In this document: in pieces, positions 8,155-17,423 of the stretch | How positions within the stretch are numbered: position 1 is the stretch's first letter | How the letters are laid out: each line of letters begins with the position of its first letter | NCBI GenBank assembly: GCA_947174335.1 | Contig: CAMWIM010000016.1 | Coordinates: 1 to 37,107, forward strand | Source: an uncultured Porphyromonadaceae bacterium | GTDB lineage: Bacteria > Bacteroidota > Bacteroidia > Bacteroidales > Muribaculaceae | Direction of reading: 5' to 3' | DNA: 37,107 bases | Translations under genes and position numbers: made by a program | The notes under the pieces: generated by a model | What the model was told of the DNA's origin: nothing | The model's database searches: none | What the model saw: only the letters and a program-made list of their open reading frames with translations

Positions 8155-9074
8155 TTGTCAAAATCTTTTAGAAGTTGCATAACCGATTGCTCAAATTCTT
8201 CATCGGGCAAGTTGTAATCGAGCCAATTGATTTTGAATCCGCGTCGTTCCATTCCGCGAAACCAAGTCATTTGTCGTTTGGCAAAACGATGTATCTCCAT
8301 TTCAAGTTTTTCAAACATCTCGTTAAACGTCAGTTGCCCGATGACATGCAGTGTCAAATATTTATATTCGAGTCCGTAATAAATCAAATCGTCGGGCGAA
8401 ATTCCTGAATCAAGCAAGGTTCTGATTTCGTCGAGCATACCGTTATCGAGTCGTGTTTTGAGACGTTGTGTTATTCTTTGACGGCGGCCTTCGCGGTCAA
8501 TGGCTATCCCGATTACGAGTGCATCGGTAATTGGAGAAGGCACCGCGCCTGCCGCGGCTTCGGGATGCTCGGCATAGTAGGTTTGAATTTCAATAGCCCT
8601 TATTGCTCGCTTTGCCGAATCAACGTCGGTCGAGTTATGGAGCGTTTTCATCGATGCGAGAATTTCGGTTAGCTCGTCAAGCGATTTTTCTTTTAATGAC
8701 TCTCTTAACACCGGGTTTTCTGGCACTTCAGGAAGCTTTAATCCTTTCAGATATGACTCCACATATAACCCTGTCCCGCCACACATAATCGGCATCTTGC
8801 CCCTGTGCTTTATTTGCTCGACAGCCGTTTGTGCATCGTCGAGAAACCTGAACAGATTATATTTCGTTCCGGCTGGTACAATGTCAATCAGATGATAGGG
8901 GATTTCGCCATATTCCTCAATATCTTTCCCTGTCCCGAGGTCCATACCGCGATAAATCTGACGCGAATCGGCACTGACAATTTCTCCGTCAAGCATTTTG
9001 GCTATCTCGACTGCACGTCGGGTTTTACCCGAGGCGGTCGGACCGGTAACAATCAGGACTGAGGGCTTTTTCAT
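8151..9074 (-). CDS. miaA: tRNA dimethylallyltransferase
   Basis: MiaA transfers a dimethylallyl group from DMAPP to N6 of adenosine-37 in tRNAs reading UNN codons, in the cytoplasm. The 307-residue protein has the P-loop GPTASGKT at residues 11-18, the conserved SADSRQIYRGMDLGTGK block, HLIDIVPAG, CGGTGLYVESYLKGL, and the late motif FAKRQMTWFRGM. Its length is normal for the family. It overlaps both neighbours by four bases (start with the membrane-protein gene, stop with the secreted-protein gene), so it is an internal cistron of the long leftward operon. Confidence 0.97.
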   Translation of the reverse strand: MKKPSVLIVTGPTASGKTRRAVEIAKMLDGEIVSADSRQIYRGMDLGTGKDIEEYGEIPYHLIDIVPAGTKYNLFRFLDDAQTAVEQIKHRGKMPIMCGGTGLYVESYLKGLKLPEVPENPVLRESLKEKSLDELTEILASMKTLHNSTDVDSAKRAIRAIEIQTYYAEHPEAAAGAVPSPITDALVIGIAIDREGRRQRITQRLKTRLDNGMLDEIRTLLDSGISPDDLIYYGLEYKYLTLHVIGQLTFNEMFEKLEMEIHRFAKRQMTWFRGMERRGFKINWLDYNLPDEEFEQSVMQLLKDFDK

Positions 9075-10405
9075 TCTCCGAGACCTGTTACATATTTACG
9101 CCATAGTCGGCGAATTTTGAAAAACGGCATATCCTCGTTGTTCTGTGACACATATAGCCAATGTGGGTCGTTGTAGTCTATATCCCAGTTCTCCATGTCG
9201 GCAAGTCGGAATGTCGGCTGATAGTGCTTGATTTTGTATAGGCGTTTACCTTCGCGTGTATATGTTTTCCATGCCATAACTGAGCGGTGTATTCTGTTCA
9301 GCTCGGCTGACAATAGAGGTGACAATGCGTGTTCCCGATATAGATTCTGCACATCGGCAAGTGTAAACCATTCGCCGGTCAATATACAATTCCTGACATC
9401 GTCAAACGAACTGACGTATGCCGCGAAATGGAATATATTTGTAGCCGAACGTGCGTCACTGCTGATATAAAGTTCCCTGATTCGCGCATTCGTGATTCCG
9501 GTGACATGGCGAAAATAATCATGTGCCTGAAATTTATTGAATTTTGATCTGTATGAAAATTCGCCACGGGCAGGGGTGTCGATTGTAAGATTGTCAGAAT
9601 TGATGTCAAGCTTGCTTAGGTCTGGTATATTCAGCCAAAGTCGATCTTCACATATAACAAGAAAGCGAATACGCGAAAATCCGTGATGGGCGTTATCTTC
9701 GTTGCTGTTTACACAGTAATAAGCCCACAAGGCGTAATAACGTATTGCCATAAGTATCAATGTGATGAAGTACATACAAATGGGTATACCGAAGTAGAAG
9801 ATAATATCGCGACGGCTGATATTTGTACTGATATATCCGTAGAAATAGTAGCTCCAATCAACTATTGTCAACACAAGTGATGAATAGAAAAGTACTTTTG
9901 TTTGGTATGCAGCTTCCTGGCTAAACAGTTTGCTGAGAAATCCGCGCTCAACCGAGTCTCCCAATCGGGCTTCGCAGTCGGCACAAAAAGCACACTTGTT
10001 TTTCTTGAAAATGTAGAAAGCTGATATGATAGTCGCCCACGGAGCCAAAAGCAATATCATAAAATAGGGCATCTTATCATTGTAGGGCTGTCCGTTTAGA
10101 TCATATTCAATAGCATTGTCAAAGACTAAAAGAACAAACACTACCGTTATCATTGACCATAAAATTACAGTTGCTGCTATATATGGCAATTTATAGCAGA
10201 AAGGGGTTTCCTTGGTACGGTTGTTCCTTACAAGTACAATAATGAATAGTGTTATTCCGAGCATGAAGAACGGAACAAGTACTTTGCTCAATATCAGTGG
10301 GACAAACATACAAACGACAATCCCACCAAGCGAAAGTGCCCAGTTTACCCATAGACTGCGTATGCCGGCAGTCAATCCTCGGTGGCGTTGTTCGTTATCG
10401 TTCAT
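9071..10405 (-). CDS. Polytopic membrane protein of unknown function
   Basis: 444 residues that I do not recognise. About six hydrophobic segments are visible: near residues 18-40, 41-60, 73-96, 113-132, 172-195 and 203-228. Between the fourth and fifth is a cysteine cluster (KCAFCADCEARLGDS), which may bind a metal. The C-terminal 215 residues are hydrophilic, probably cytoplasmic, and mixed alpha/beta with many aromatic residues (HYQPTFRLADMENWDIDYND). The gene starts 9 bases after the DPP-IV gene and overlaps miaA by four bases. The operon position gives no clear function. Confidence 0.75.
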   Translation of the reverse strand: MNDNEQRHRGLTAGIRSLWVNWALSLGGIVVCMFVPLILSKVLVPFFMLGITLFIIVLVRNNRTKETPFCYKLPYIAATVILWSMITVVFVLLVFDNAIEYDLNGQPYNDKMPYFMILLLAPWATIISAFYIFKKNKCAFCADCEARLGDSVERGFLSKLFSQEAAYQTKVLFYSSLVLTIVDWSYYFYGYISTNISRRDIIFYFGIPICMYFITLILMAIRYYALWAYYCVNSNEDNAHHGFSRIRFLVICEDRLWLNIPDLSKLDINSDNLTIDTPARGEFSYRSKFNKFQAHDYFRHVTGITNARIRELYISSDARSATNIFHFAAYVSSFDDVRNCILTGEWFTLADVQNLYREHALSPLLSAELNRIHRSVMAWKTYTREGKRLYKIKHYQPTFRLADMENWDIDYNDPHWLYVSQNNEDMPFFKIRRLWRKYVTGLGE

Positions 10406-10414
10406 TGAATCGAT

Positions 10415-12607
10415 TTAGAGTTTGGTGTTAAAAAATTCCATCATGGCTGCATATACCTGTGCTCGTGAATTACATCCGCTGATAGAGTGGTTCATGTTGG
10501 GGAACAGTAACATCGAGCAAAGGCGGTTTTGTGCCTGAAGCGATGATACATATTCAACCGAGTTGGCGGGGTGAACGTTATCATCGGCTGTTCCGTAAAT
10601 CAGGAGCAGCTCTGAGTTCATCTTGTTGGTAAGATTGAGCGGAGCCGATTCGTTGTAGCCCTGTTCATTCATCTGGGGCGTTGACATGTATCGCTCGGTG
10701 TAGATTGAGTCATACAATCTCCAGTCAGTCACGGGGGCAATGGCTACACCGGCTGCAAACGGACTGTTGTCGGCTGATAGGCACATCAATGTTTCATAGC
10801 CGCCGAAGCTCCAGCCGGTCATACCGATTCGTTTCCCGTCAACGTATGGAAGTTTGGCAATTTCACGGGCTACGTTAACTTGGTCAATTGTTTCGTAATG
10901 ACCGAGATTTTTGTATGTGATGGTAAGGAAATCACGGCCTCTTCCACCTGTTCCGCGACCGTCGGCACATACAACGATGTATCCGGCTTCGGCTGCGCAA
11001 AATTGCCAGTCAACGCTCCAGCTGTCAGTTACTTGTTGTGACCCGGGTCCGCTGTACTGGGTCATGATAACAGGATAGCGGCGTGATGGGTCAAAATCTT
11101 TGGGCTTGATGATATAGGCATTAAGTGTTACGCCATTTGAGTTGACTGTAATAAATTCTTTCTTGGGGAGGTCACGGTATTTAGCCACAACTTTTGAGTT
11201 ATCTTCAAGCACTCTTATCTCTTTGTTGCCGGCGGTTTGCATAAGTTTGAAAACCGGTGGAACGGTCGATGAGGTATAGCGCAATGTATAGTAGTTGAGC
11301 GATGGAGTGAATGTCGCTGATGCAGTGCCTTTTTCGGGACTGAGATTGACAATGCGGTTGGTCTTTGCCTCTATTTTGCTGATTACGCGGTTGAGAGGTC
11401 CGGTTGCAGTTGACTGGTAGTAGATGTTACCGAGTTTGTCGGTGCCATAGAAGTCGGTTACGTCAAATTCGCCCGATGTGATTTGGCGTTGAAGCGCACC
11501 TGAGTAGCTGTATTGATAGAGATGATTAAATCCCGAACGGTTTGAAAGGATGATAAAATTGTTGGGGGTCAATGTCATGTTTTCGTATGTTTCAGGTAAT
11601 ACCCATGTTTTTGATTCTTCAACCAAGATTGATTTTACAACAGTTGATTTGGGATTTACCGAGTAAACTTCAAGTCGGTTTTGCTCACGGTTAAGTGTTG
11701 AGACAAGCAAGTTTTGACCATTGGGAATATACTCGATGCGGGGGATATACTCGATGCGTGAGTCCTCAAAGTTGATATTCTTGGTCTTGCGTGTTTCGAT
11801 GTCGTAGCTGTGGAGGGTTACAATCGAATTTTTCTCGCCTGCAACAGGATATTTGTATGTAAATTCTCCGGGATAGAGCGAATATTTTTTGTCGGGTGAG
11901 CAGTAGCTGTCATATAAGGGCAACGAGTAGAGGGGAACCTGAGTCTCGTTGTATTTCAGATAGCAGAGCGTTGAGTTGTCGGGTGACCAGACGATTGAAC
12001 CGGTCGACTTGAACTCTTCTTCATAAACCCAGTCGGGATGTCCGTTGATGATTTTGTTATATTCGCCATCGGTAGTCACGGGCAACTCGGTGTTGTAAAT
12101 CAGTTTTTTAAGATAGATGTTATTGTCGGCAACAAAGGCAACCATCAAGCCGTCGTTTGAGAACACCGGAACTTGTTGGCGCGGATGATTGGTTGACAAT
12201 GGTTGGAGAATATTGCGATATATGTCAAAAACATAGTATTCGGCTGTGTATGAGCGGCGATAAATTGATCGGTAGTTGCGATAAAGCAATAGGCGTGACC
12301 CGTCGGGGCTGAGTGAGAAGCCTTGAACCGATTCGATGGAGGTTTCGCGCGTTTTCTCACAGTTGAATACGGTCTCGATTTCTTTGCCGGTTGCAGTGCT
12401 GTATTTGACTACTCGACGGTGGTCCGGCGAAAGTTGCAGATATGAATCGCCGTCGGGCATATAATATGGGCGTGACGGTGTCGAAACGGCATTCTCGGGA
12501 TAGAGATAGAAGCTGAGTTTCTCGATGTACGGATTCACACCTTTGGCGCCGTATGTTGAGAGGGTGACACAAAGTGTCAGAAATGTAATGATTGATTTCA
12601 GTTTCAT
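10415..12607 (-). CDS. S9 family dipeptidyl peptidase IV-type serine protease
   Basis: Secreted prolyl dipeptidyl peptidase that removes X-Pro or X-Ala dipeptides. I start it at the ATG at 12605-12607 (730 residues, signal peptide MKLKSIITFLTLCVTLSTYG); the open frame upstream runs back into the neighbouring gene and has no signal. Residues about 40-480 form the beta-propeller, including the DPP-IV substrate-anchoring Glu-Glu motif in HPDWVYEEEF. The C-terminal alpha/beta hydrolase domain carries the triad Ser600 (GWSFGGY), Asp675 (GTADDNVH) and His707 (NHSIS). The Asn after the Asp pair, which binds substrate carbonyl in the family, is present. It is the third gene of the long operon, 34 bases after the coiled-coil gene. 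Confidence 0.95.
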   Translation of the reverse strand: MKLKSIITFLTLCVTLSTYGAKGVNPYIEKLSFYLYPENAVSTPSRPYYMPDGDSYLQLSPDHRRVVKYSTATGKEIETVFNCEKTRETSIESVQGFSLSPDGSRLLLYRNYRSIYRRSYTAEYYVFDIYRNILQPLSTNHPRQQVPVFSNDGLMVAFVADNNIYLKKLIYNTELPVTTDGEYNKIINGHPDWVYEEEFKSTGSIVWSPDNSTLCYLKYNETQVPLYSLPLYDSYCSPDKKYSLYPGEFTYKYPVAGEKNSIVTLHSYDIETRKTKNINFEDSRIEYIPRIEYIPNGQNLLVSTLNREQNRLEVYSVNPKSTVVKSILVEESKTWVLPETYENMTLTPNNFIILSNRSGFNHLYQYSYSGALQRQITSGEFDVTDFYGTDKLGNIYYQSTATGPLNRVISKIEAKTNRIVNLSPEKGTASATFTPSLNYYTLRYTSSTVPPVFKLMQTAGNKEIRVLEDNSKVVAKYRDLPKKEFITVNSNGVTLNAYIIKPKDFDPSRRYPVIMTQYSGPGSQQVTDSWSVDWQFCAAEAGYIVVCADGRGTGGRGRDFLTITYKNLGHYETIDQVNVAREIAKLPYVDGKRIGMTGWSFGGYETLMCLSADNSPFAAGVAIAPVTDWRLYDSIYTERYMSTPQMNEQGYNESAPLNLTNKMNSELLLIYGTADDNVHPANSVEYVSSLQAQNRLCSMLLFPNMNHSISGCNSRAQVYAAMMEFFNTKL

Positions 12608-12641
12608 ATTTTGTCTTTTATTTTTTTCAAATTGTTGTTTC

Positions 12642-14327
12642 TTAAAATTCATCGTCCCAAAGCGACATCTGTGCATCGTTATCGGGCATCTGTTTGCGTG
12701 GCGGTGGAGCTTGATAGCCAAAATCTGACTGGTCATCGCTCTTGGTCAGCAAGCGCATCGAGGTTCCTTCGGGGGGAGTGGCTACGAGCCAGTCGGTATT
12801 GTCGAGCGATTCGTCGATTGCTGATATAATGGTAGTGTTTTCTTCGGCTTCAACAGGCTCTAATTTGACCGCGTTGGCAATTGGTTCGGGAGCAGAGTAG
12901 ATCGGCATCTCATTGTCGGTTACCGAGACACGCGCCTGTTTCAGCTGTTCATTTTCCATGCGGAGTTGATTTATCTCGTCGCGTAGTTTGATTTCTGATT
13001 CTGACTGGGCGGCGATGTTGGTTTCAACTGTTCGTTTCAGTCCAAGTCGTTCGGCTTCAAGTTGCTCGATGCGACTAAGCAACGAGTCGCGGTTCTCGAT
13101 AAGTTCCTGAATTTTTGAGTCTTTTTTCTTCTTGACCTCCTCAAATTTTTCAATTTGAGATTCGATGATTTCAAGTGTCTGCAAACTTTCGTTGGCAGTG
13201 CTGAGTTCCTCGCTAAGACTCTCGATTTGTCGGGAGAGTTCTTCATTTTTCTCTTCTAATTCGTTGATCGTCGATATGTTGACAGTCTCTTTGTCGTCTG
13301 AGATGTGAGCCGATGATTTAAGAGCTGAGATTTCGCGGTTAAGATTTTCAATCTCGGTCTCGCGTTCTTGCAACTCTTTTTTGGTCGTAGAGGCAATCGA
13401 TTGAGATTCGCGAGCCATGGTTTCGGAAAACTCAAGTTTGGTGGTGAGTGTTTCGATTTCGTTATTAAGCTCATCAATCTTTTGTTGTTGTTCGGCTGAG
13501 TCAACAATTTCGGTAGAATCAGGTATGATTGTCGGGTCGATATTTCCACCTTGAATTGCAGCGACACGAAGTTTGTTGTTAAGGCTCTTGTTTTCGATAA
13601 TCAATTGCTCGCGTTCGCCTTCGAGGTCTGAAACCTTTGTCTCGAGGTCGCTGATGCGGTCATAGAGAAGCTGGGTCGATTCAGAGATGACCGACGGGTC
13701 AATCTCGCCTTCTTGAACGGTTGACGCACGCAATTTATTGACAAGGCTTTTCTTTTCAAGTTCAAATTGCTCACGTTCAGCTTCGAGGGTGGCAATCTGA
13801 CCTTCCAAGTCGTTGATACGTTCACTCAACGCACGTTTCTGACGCTCGGCGCTGAGGTGCTGGTTGCGAAGTCCTTCTTCGGTTTCAGATTGTCTTTTAG
13901 AATTTTCGCGGTGCTGGTCAATCTCAGCCATCAATCGTTTGCGCTCATTTTGCCAACGTTGATTGGCGTCTTTGTCGGCATTTTGAGCCAGATTTTTGAT
14001 ATATTGTTTTAAAGAACTGTCGAGTGCTTCATAAATTTGACGCTGTTGTTTTTCTTTGTCAATATTCTGAGCGATAAAATCGGGGAGAGCTTGATTGAAA
14101 ATGTCAACTACTTTTTCAAAAATCTGTTCGACCGGAATATCTTCCGATTTGACAAACTCCGGTTCTTCGTCGGGCTCGTCTTTCTCGGCAGATTGACTTT
14201 CGGGCGTGTCTATTGTGAAGACGGGGCGTATGATTGTGGGCTGGTTGTCGCTGCCGGCTATTTCGTTATAGTCGGCGTCGTCATTACCAAATCCAAAAAA
14301 TTTACCTAAAGAATTGAAAAAAGACAT
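12642..14327 (-). CDS. Long coiled-coil protein with internal 54-residue duplication
   Basis: 561 residues, no signal peptide. It has a Gly/Phe-rich N-terminus (MSFFNSLGKFFGFGNDD), an acidic linker, a helical segment at about 65-115, then nearly continuous coiled coil from about 125 to 460 with heptad patterns and many Glu/Gln/Lys residues. Residues 170-223 and 224-277 are a direct repeat with the shared core NKLR..(A)..(Q)-GG/EG-xIDPxxIxxST. The tail ends in QMSLWDDEF, an acidic-aromatic tip that could be a docking peptide. It follows the receiver/ATP-grasp gene by 12 bases, suggesting a functional pair. Function unknown; a structural or scaffolding role is inference. Confidence 0.8.
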   Translation of the reverse strand: MSFFNSLGKFFGFGNDDADYNEIAGSDNQPTIIRPVFTIDTPESQSAEKDEPDEEPEFVKSEDIPVEQIFEKVVDIFNQALPDFIAQNIDKEKQQRQIYEALDSSLKQYIKNLAQNADKDANQRWQNERKRLMAEIDQHRENSKRQSETEEGLRNQHLSAERQKRALSERINDLEGQIATLEAEREQFELEKKSLVNKLRASTVQEGEIDPSVISESTQLLYDRISDLETKVSDLEGEREQLIIENKSLNNKLRVAAIQGGNIDPTIIPDSTEIVDSAEQQQKIDELNNEIETLTTKLEFSETMARESQSIASTTKKELQERETEIENLNREISALKSSAHISDDKETVNISTINELEEKNEELSRQIESLSEELSTANESLQTLEIIESQIEKFEEVKKKKDSKIQELIENRDSLLSRIEQLEAERLGLKRTVETNIAAQSESEIKLRDEINQLRMENEQLKQARVSVTDNEMPIYSAPEPIANAVKLEPVEAEENTTIISAIDESLDNTDWLVATPPEGTSMRLLTKSDDQSDFGYQAPPPRKQMPDNDAQMSLWDDEF

Positions 14328-14339
14328 TTTCTATCCGTG

Positions 14340-17318
14340 TTATTGAAATTCTACATTTTCGGCATCAGGTTTAATTACAACTCCGATGCCTTTTCGGCCG
14401 TTGATTCCGATTGAGAGAGGTTTGTCAAACTTGACTATTCTGACTGTCTCTGTTTCATATACTGCGGGCATTGAGTTGAGATAGTCGATGTCATATATGC
14501 CGTCGTTTGAGAATGGATTGATTGTGAAGTAGCCCACTCCAAACGATGTTAAGTTCTGGAAAAAGTGTGTACCTTGACTCGGCTCTATGCGGTAGTTTTC
14601 GAGTGATGACTCGCAAATCAGACGGGCATTGCAGATGTCGGGCCATTTGACCGGAATGCCGAGCGCGTTGTCGCTTGATCCCCAGCGTCCCGGACCGATG
14701 AGTACATAAAATTTGTTTTGTGCGGCAAAACCGGCATTGATCTCTGAGAGTTCACGCGCGATTGCCGGATTGTTGAGCGAGTTGAAGTTCTCGGGACGGA
14801 CATAGACGATTGTGTCGATGTTGTCAACTTTTCCGTGACCGAGTGCGGTGTTGCTCTTGATGATTAATTTGTCGTCGGGAATCGATGCAATTGTGTCATC
14901 AACGTATGCTTTGGGGTCGATAATCGGGCGAATCTGAAGCCAATAGAGATGACCTTTTGTCTTGCCTGAGTAGTCGATATTGCCTGCAAATTCGATTTCG
15001 ACAGGTCGTTGCATTGCCTGTTGTCCCTCTGAAAGCATAAATTCCACAGCTTGAGCCAATGGGAAAACTCCATGTTGAAGAACGTTGGCAAAAGTGACAA
15101 GTTTGCGACCCGGACCCTGGTCGGTGTCACGGATGTAGCCGTCGCGCGCATCGTAGGTTGAGACGAGGTAGCGCAGACTGCCGTCACGGGCAAAGTCCTG
15201 GACGTTTAGCTCGGCAATGTTAAAGCTGTCATTGACTTCAAAATGTTCATCGGCGCTCTTCAGGTCGAGGGCAAAGAAATTTTTCTGAGTGTCGCGGAGA
15301 GCAAGGTCGAGGGTCGATGTCTGCAGCACTTTACCGGGATGACGGGGTGAGAAACGAAGTCCGTTTCCGCCATCGACAATATATTTGCCGAGTCCGACCG
15401 CAACCTGAGCGATGCCGTCTTCGGTATGTTCGTCATTGATGGGGTAGTAGTTGAGCGAGCGACCGACTCCACTGAACGAGGGGAAGTAATAATCGCCGTG
15501 GATTGAACCGACAACCTCCTGAATGATGACTGCCATTTTTTCTTGGTCAATGACGTTTGAAGTCGCTGTCATGTAGGCTTTTGAATCGGCATAGAACACC
15601 GATGCATAGACGCCCTTGATAGCGTTTCCGAGAAGTCGAAGCATGATTTGTTTGTCATCGACCTTGGGAATCATATAAGTGGTATAAATTCCGGCAAACG
15701 GTTGATAGTGAGAGTCTTCAAGCAAGCTCGAACTGCGTATCGCAAGCGGGGTGTTGACCACATCAAAGAGCGCAAGGAAGTCATCATCAAGTCGGGCGGG
15801 AAGATCGGCTTTGAGAAATGCTTCAAGAATTTGGTCGTCGGGTGCATCGCTGAGTGCGAGAGGATACAAATCGTTAGATGCCATGAACTCGTCAAAGATG
15901 TCGGTACACAGCACAACGGTTCGCGGAATAGAAATTGAGATTCCATCAAAATTGTCACATTCGGGATGTTTCTTGATGATTGAATCGACAAATGCCAGAC
16001 CACGACCTTTACCGCCGAGTGAACCTTGACCGATGCGGGCAAAGTTTGAGTAATAGTCAAAGCGGTCTTTCTCAAAGATGGCGACTACACCACGGTTTTT
16101 CATACGGCGATATTTGACGATAAGGTCAAAGAACAGCTGACGAACAGCCGGAGTCTCGTCAATTGAATTGAACCGGTGGCTTTTGATTACGTCGGCAATG
16201 GGAAACATCGCACGGGAATATAGCCAGCGTGAAATGTCGTTGCGGCGGGCGTGGTAAAACAGCGACTCGGCGGGGATGTCAAAGATTTTTTTCTGAAGGT
16301 CCTTGAGGTTGCGCAGACGCATGATTTCAGCTCCGGTCGAGGGGTCACGCATTACGAAATCGCCAAAGCCGAAGTTGTGTGATATTTCGCGGTCGAGGTC
16401 AACCGAAAGTTTTTTTGAATTTTTGTCGATGAACACACCGTTGAATTCGCCGACAAATTCGCGGTTGCGCAGTTCGGTTGATTCAATGATGATGGGGAGA
16501 TAGGCATCGCGCTCGCGCAACCATTTTGCAAGGCGGAGCCCGGCTTCTGAATCTTTTACACCGTTGCGCATGAACGAAACATCGCTGATTACGCCAAGCA
16601 TATTCTCGCCAAACTTCTCATAAAGGGCGCACGCTTCTTCATAGTCGCGGGCAAGCATTACTTTTGGACGTCCGCGCATACGGAGCATCTGTTCGTGCTC
16701 GTTGAGTGCCTCGGTTGAGAAAAGCAATGACTGTTTGAGCAGGAATTTATAGACGTGAGGGAGTACCGACGAGTAAAATCTCACGGAGTCCTCGACCATC
16801 ATAATCATTTGAACGCCGACACGATTGATGTCGTTTTCGGCGTTCATCTTGTCTTCGATCAGTTTGATGATAGCAAGCAGCAGGTCAACGTTACCGAGCC
16901 ACGAGAACACGTAGTCGATGCCACTGAAGTCTTCAGAAGCCAAACGACGTGAAACCTCTTTTGAGAATGGGGTAAGAACGACGATAGGAATTGTAGGATA
17001 GGCTCGTTTGATGTCTTTAGAGACAGTGAAAGTCTCGGAGATATCGCTACCGGGCATGGCGATGATGAGATCAAAGCGGGTGCGGGCAAGAGCCTGAAAA
17101 GCCTCGTTGATATGAGCTACACGGGTAACGCGAGGAGGAGAGCTGAGGTTAAGCGAAACGTATTCAAAATAGAGCTGTTCGTCAACGCGACCATCCTCTT
17201 CCATCATAAAAGCATCGTAGGGCGAAGCTATGAGCAACACATTGAATATGCGTTGCTGCATAAGGTCTTGAAAAGCAGTGTCTTTAAGATATAAACGACT
17301 CAGGCTGTCTTCGTTCAT
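14340..17318 (-). CDS. Receiver-like/PEP synthase ATP-grasp fusion (PEP/pyruvate-binding domain protein)
   Basis: 992 residues. Residues 24-158 look like a degenerate response-regulator receiver: FDLIIAMPG has Ala where the phospho-Asp belongs. Residues 168-320 look like an intact receiver: acidic pair E176/D177, phospho-acceptor candidate D246 (VISDVSF) and Lys299. From about 425 to 800 there is a PPDK_N-type ATP-grasp domain, with GQGSLGGKGRGLAF, LAIRSSSLLEDS and FAGIYTTY, ending in the characteristic WLQIRPI. The last 190 residues contain IGPGRWGSSDNALG and QGTHFFQNLTS. The swivelling phosphohistidine domain and the PEP-binding barrel of true PEP synthase are absent, so it cannot run the normal reaction. 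It heads the long operon from the 17366 promoter. Family assignment is confident; activity is unknown. Confidence 0.88.
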   Translation of the reverse strand: MNEDSLSRLYLKDTAFQDLMQQRIFNVLLIASPYDAFMMEEDGRVDEQLYFEYVSLNLSSPPRVTRVAHINEAFQALARTRFDLIIAMPGSDISETFTVSKDIKRAYPTIPIVVLTPFSKEVSRRLASEDFSGIDYVFSWLGNVDLLLAIIKLIEDKMNAENDINRVGVQMIMMVEDSVRFYSSVLPHVYKFLLKQSLLFSTEALNEHEQMLRMRGRPKVMLARDYEEACALYEKFGENMLGVISDVSFMRNGVKDSEAGLRLAKWLRERDAYLPIIIESTELRNREFVGEFNGVFIDKNSKKLSVDLDREISHNFGFGDFVMRDPSTGAEIMRLRNLKDLQKKIFDIPAESLFYHARRNDISRWLYSRAMFPIADVIKSHRFNSIDETPAVRQLFFDLIVKYRRMKNRGVVAIFEKDRFDYYSNFARIGQGSLGGKGRGLAFVDSIIKKHPECDNFDGISISIPRTVVLCTDIFDEFMASNDLYPLALSDAPDDQILEAFLKADLPARLDDDFLALFDVVNTPLAIRSSSLLEDSHYQPFAGIYTTYMIPKVDDKQIMLRLLGNAIKGVYASVFYADSKAYMTATSNVIDQEKMAVIIQEVVGSIHGDYYFPSFSGVGRSLNYYPINDEHTEDGIAQVAVGLGKYIVDGGNGLRFSPRHPGKVLQTSTLDLALRDTQKNFFALDLKSADEHFEVNDSFNIAELNVQDFARDGSLRYLVSTYDARDGYIRDTDQGPGRKLVTFANVLQHGVFPLAQAVEFMLSEGQQAMQRPVEIEFAGNIDYSGKTKGHLYWLQIRPIIDPKAYVDDTIASIPDDKLIIKSNTALGHGKVDNIDTIVYVRPENFNSLNNPAIARELSEINAGFAAQNKFYVLIGPGRWGSSDNALGIPVKWPDICNARLICESSLENYRIEPSQGTHFFQNLTSFGVGYFTINPFSNDGIYDIDYLNSMPAVYETETVRIVKFDKPLSIGINGRKGIGVVIKPDAENVEFQ

Positions 17319-17365
17319 AATCGATGCTCGGAATGCTATAAATTGCTATTTATCGTAATTTCCCC

Positions 17366-17373
17366 CAAAGTTA
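17366..17373 (-). promoter_or_regulatory. -7 element of the long leftward operon (17318 to 7192)
   Basis: Minus-strand TAACTTTG matches the TAnnTTTG consensus, 47 bases upstream of the ATG at 17318. The -33 box is weak. No other such element is apparent in the short gaps between the six downstream genes. Confidence 0.6.
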
Positions 17374-17423
17374 CGAAATAAATCTCAAAGAATAGCCATC
17401 AAACCATCATTTTGTCGATAACT

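Noticed and set aside
12608-12736. Longer N-terminus for the DPP-IV gene
   Set aside because: The extension reads through the 3' end of the coiled-coil gene and has no signal peptide; the ATG at 12605-12607 opens directly into one.
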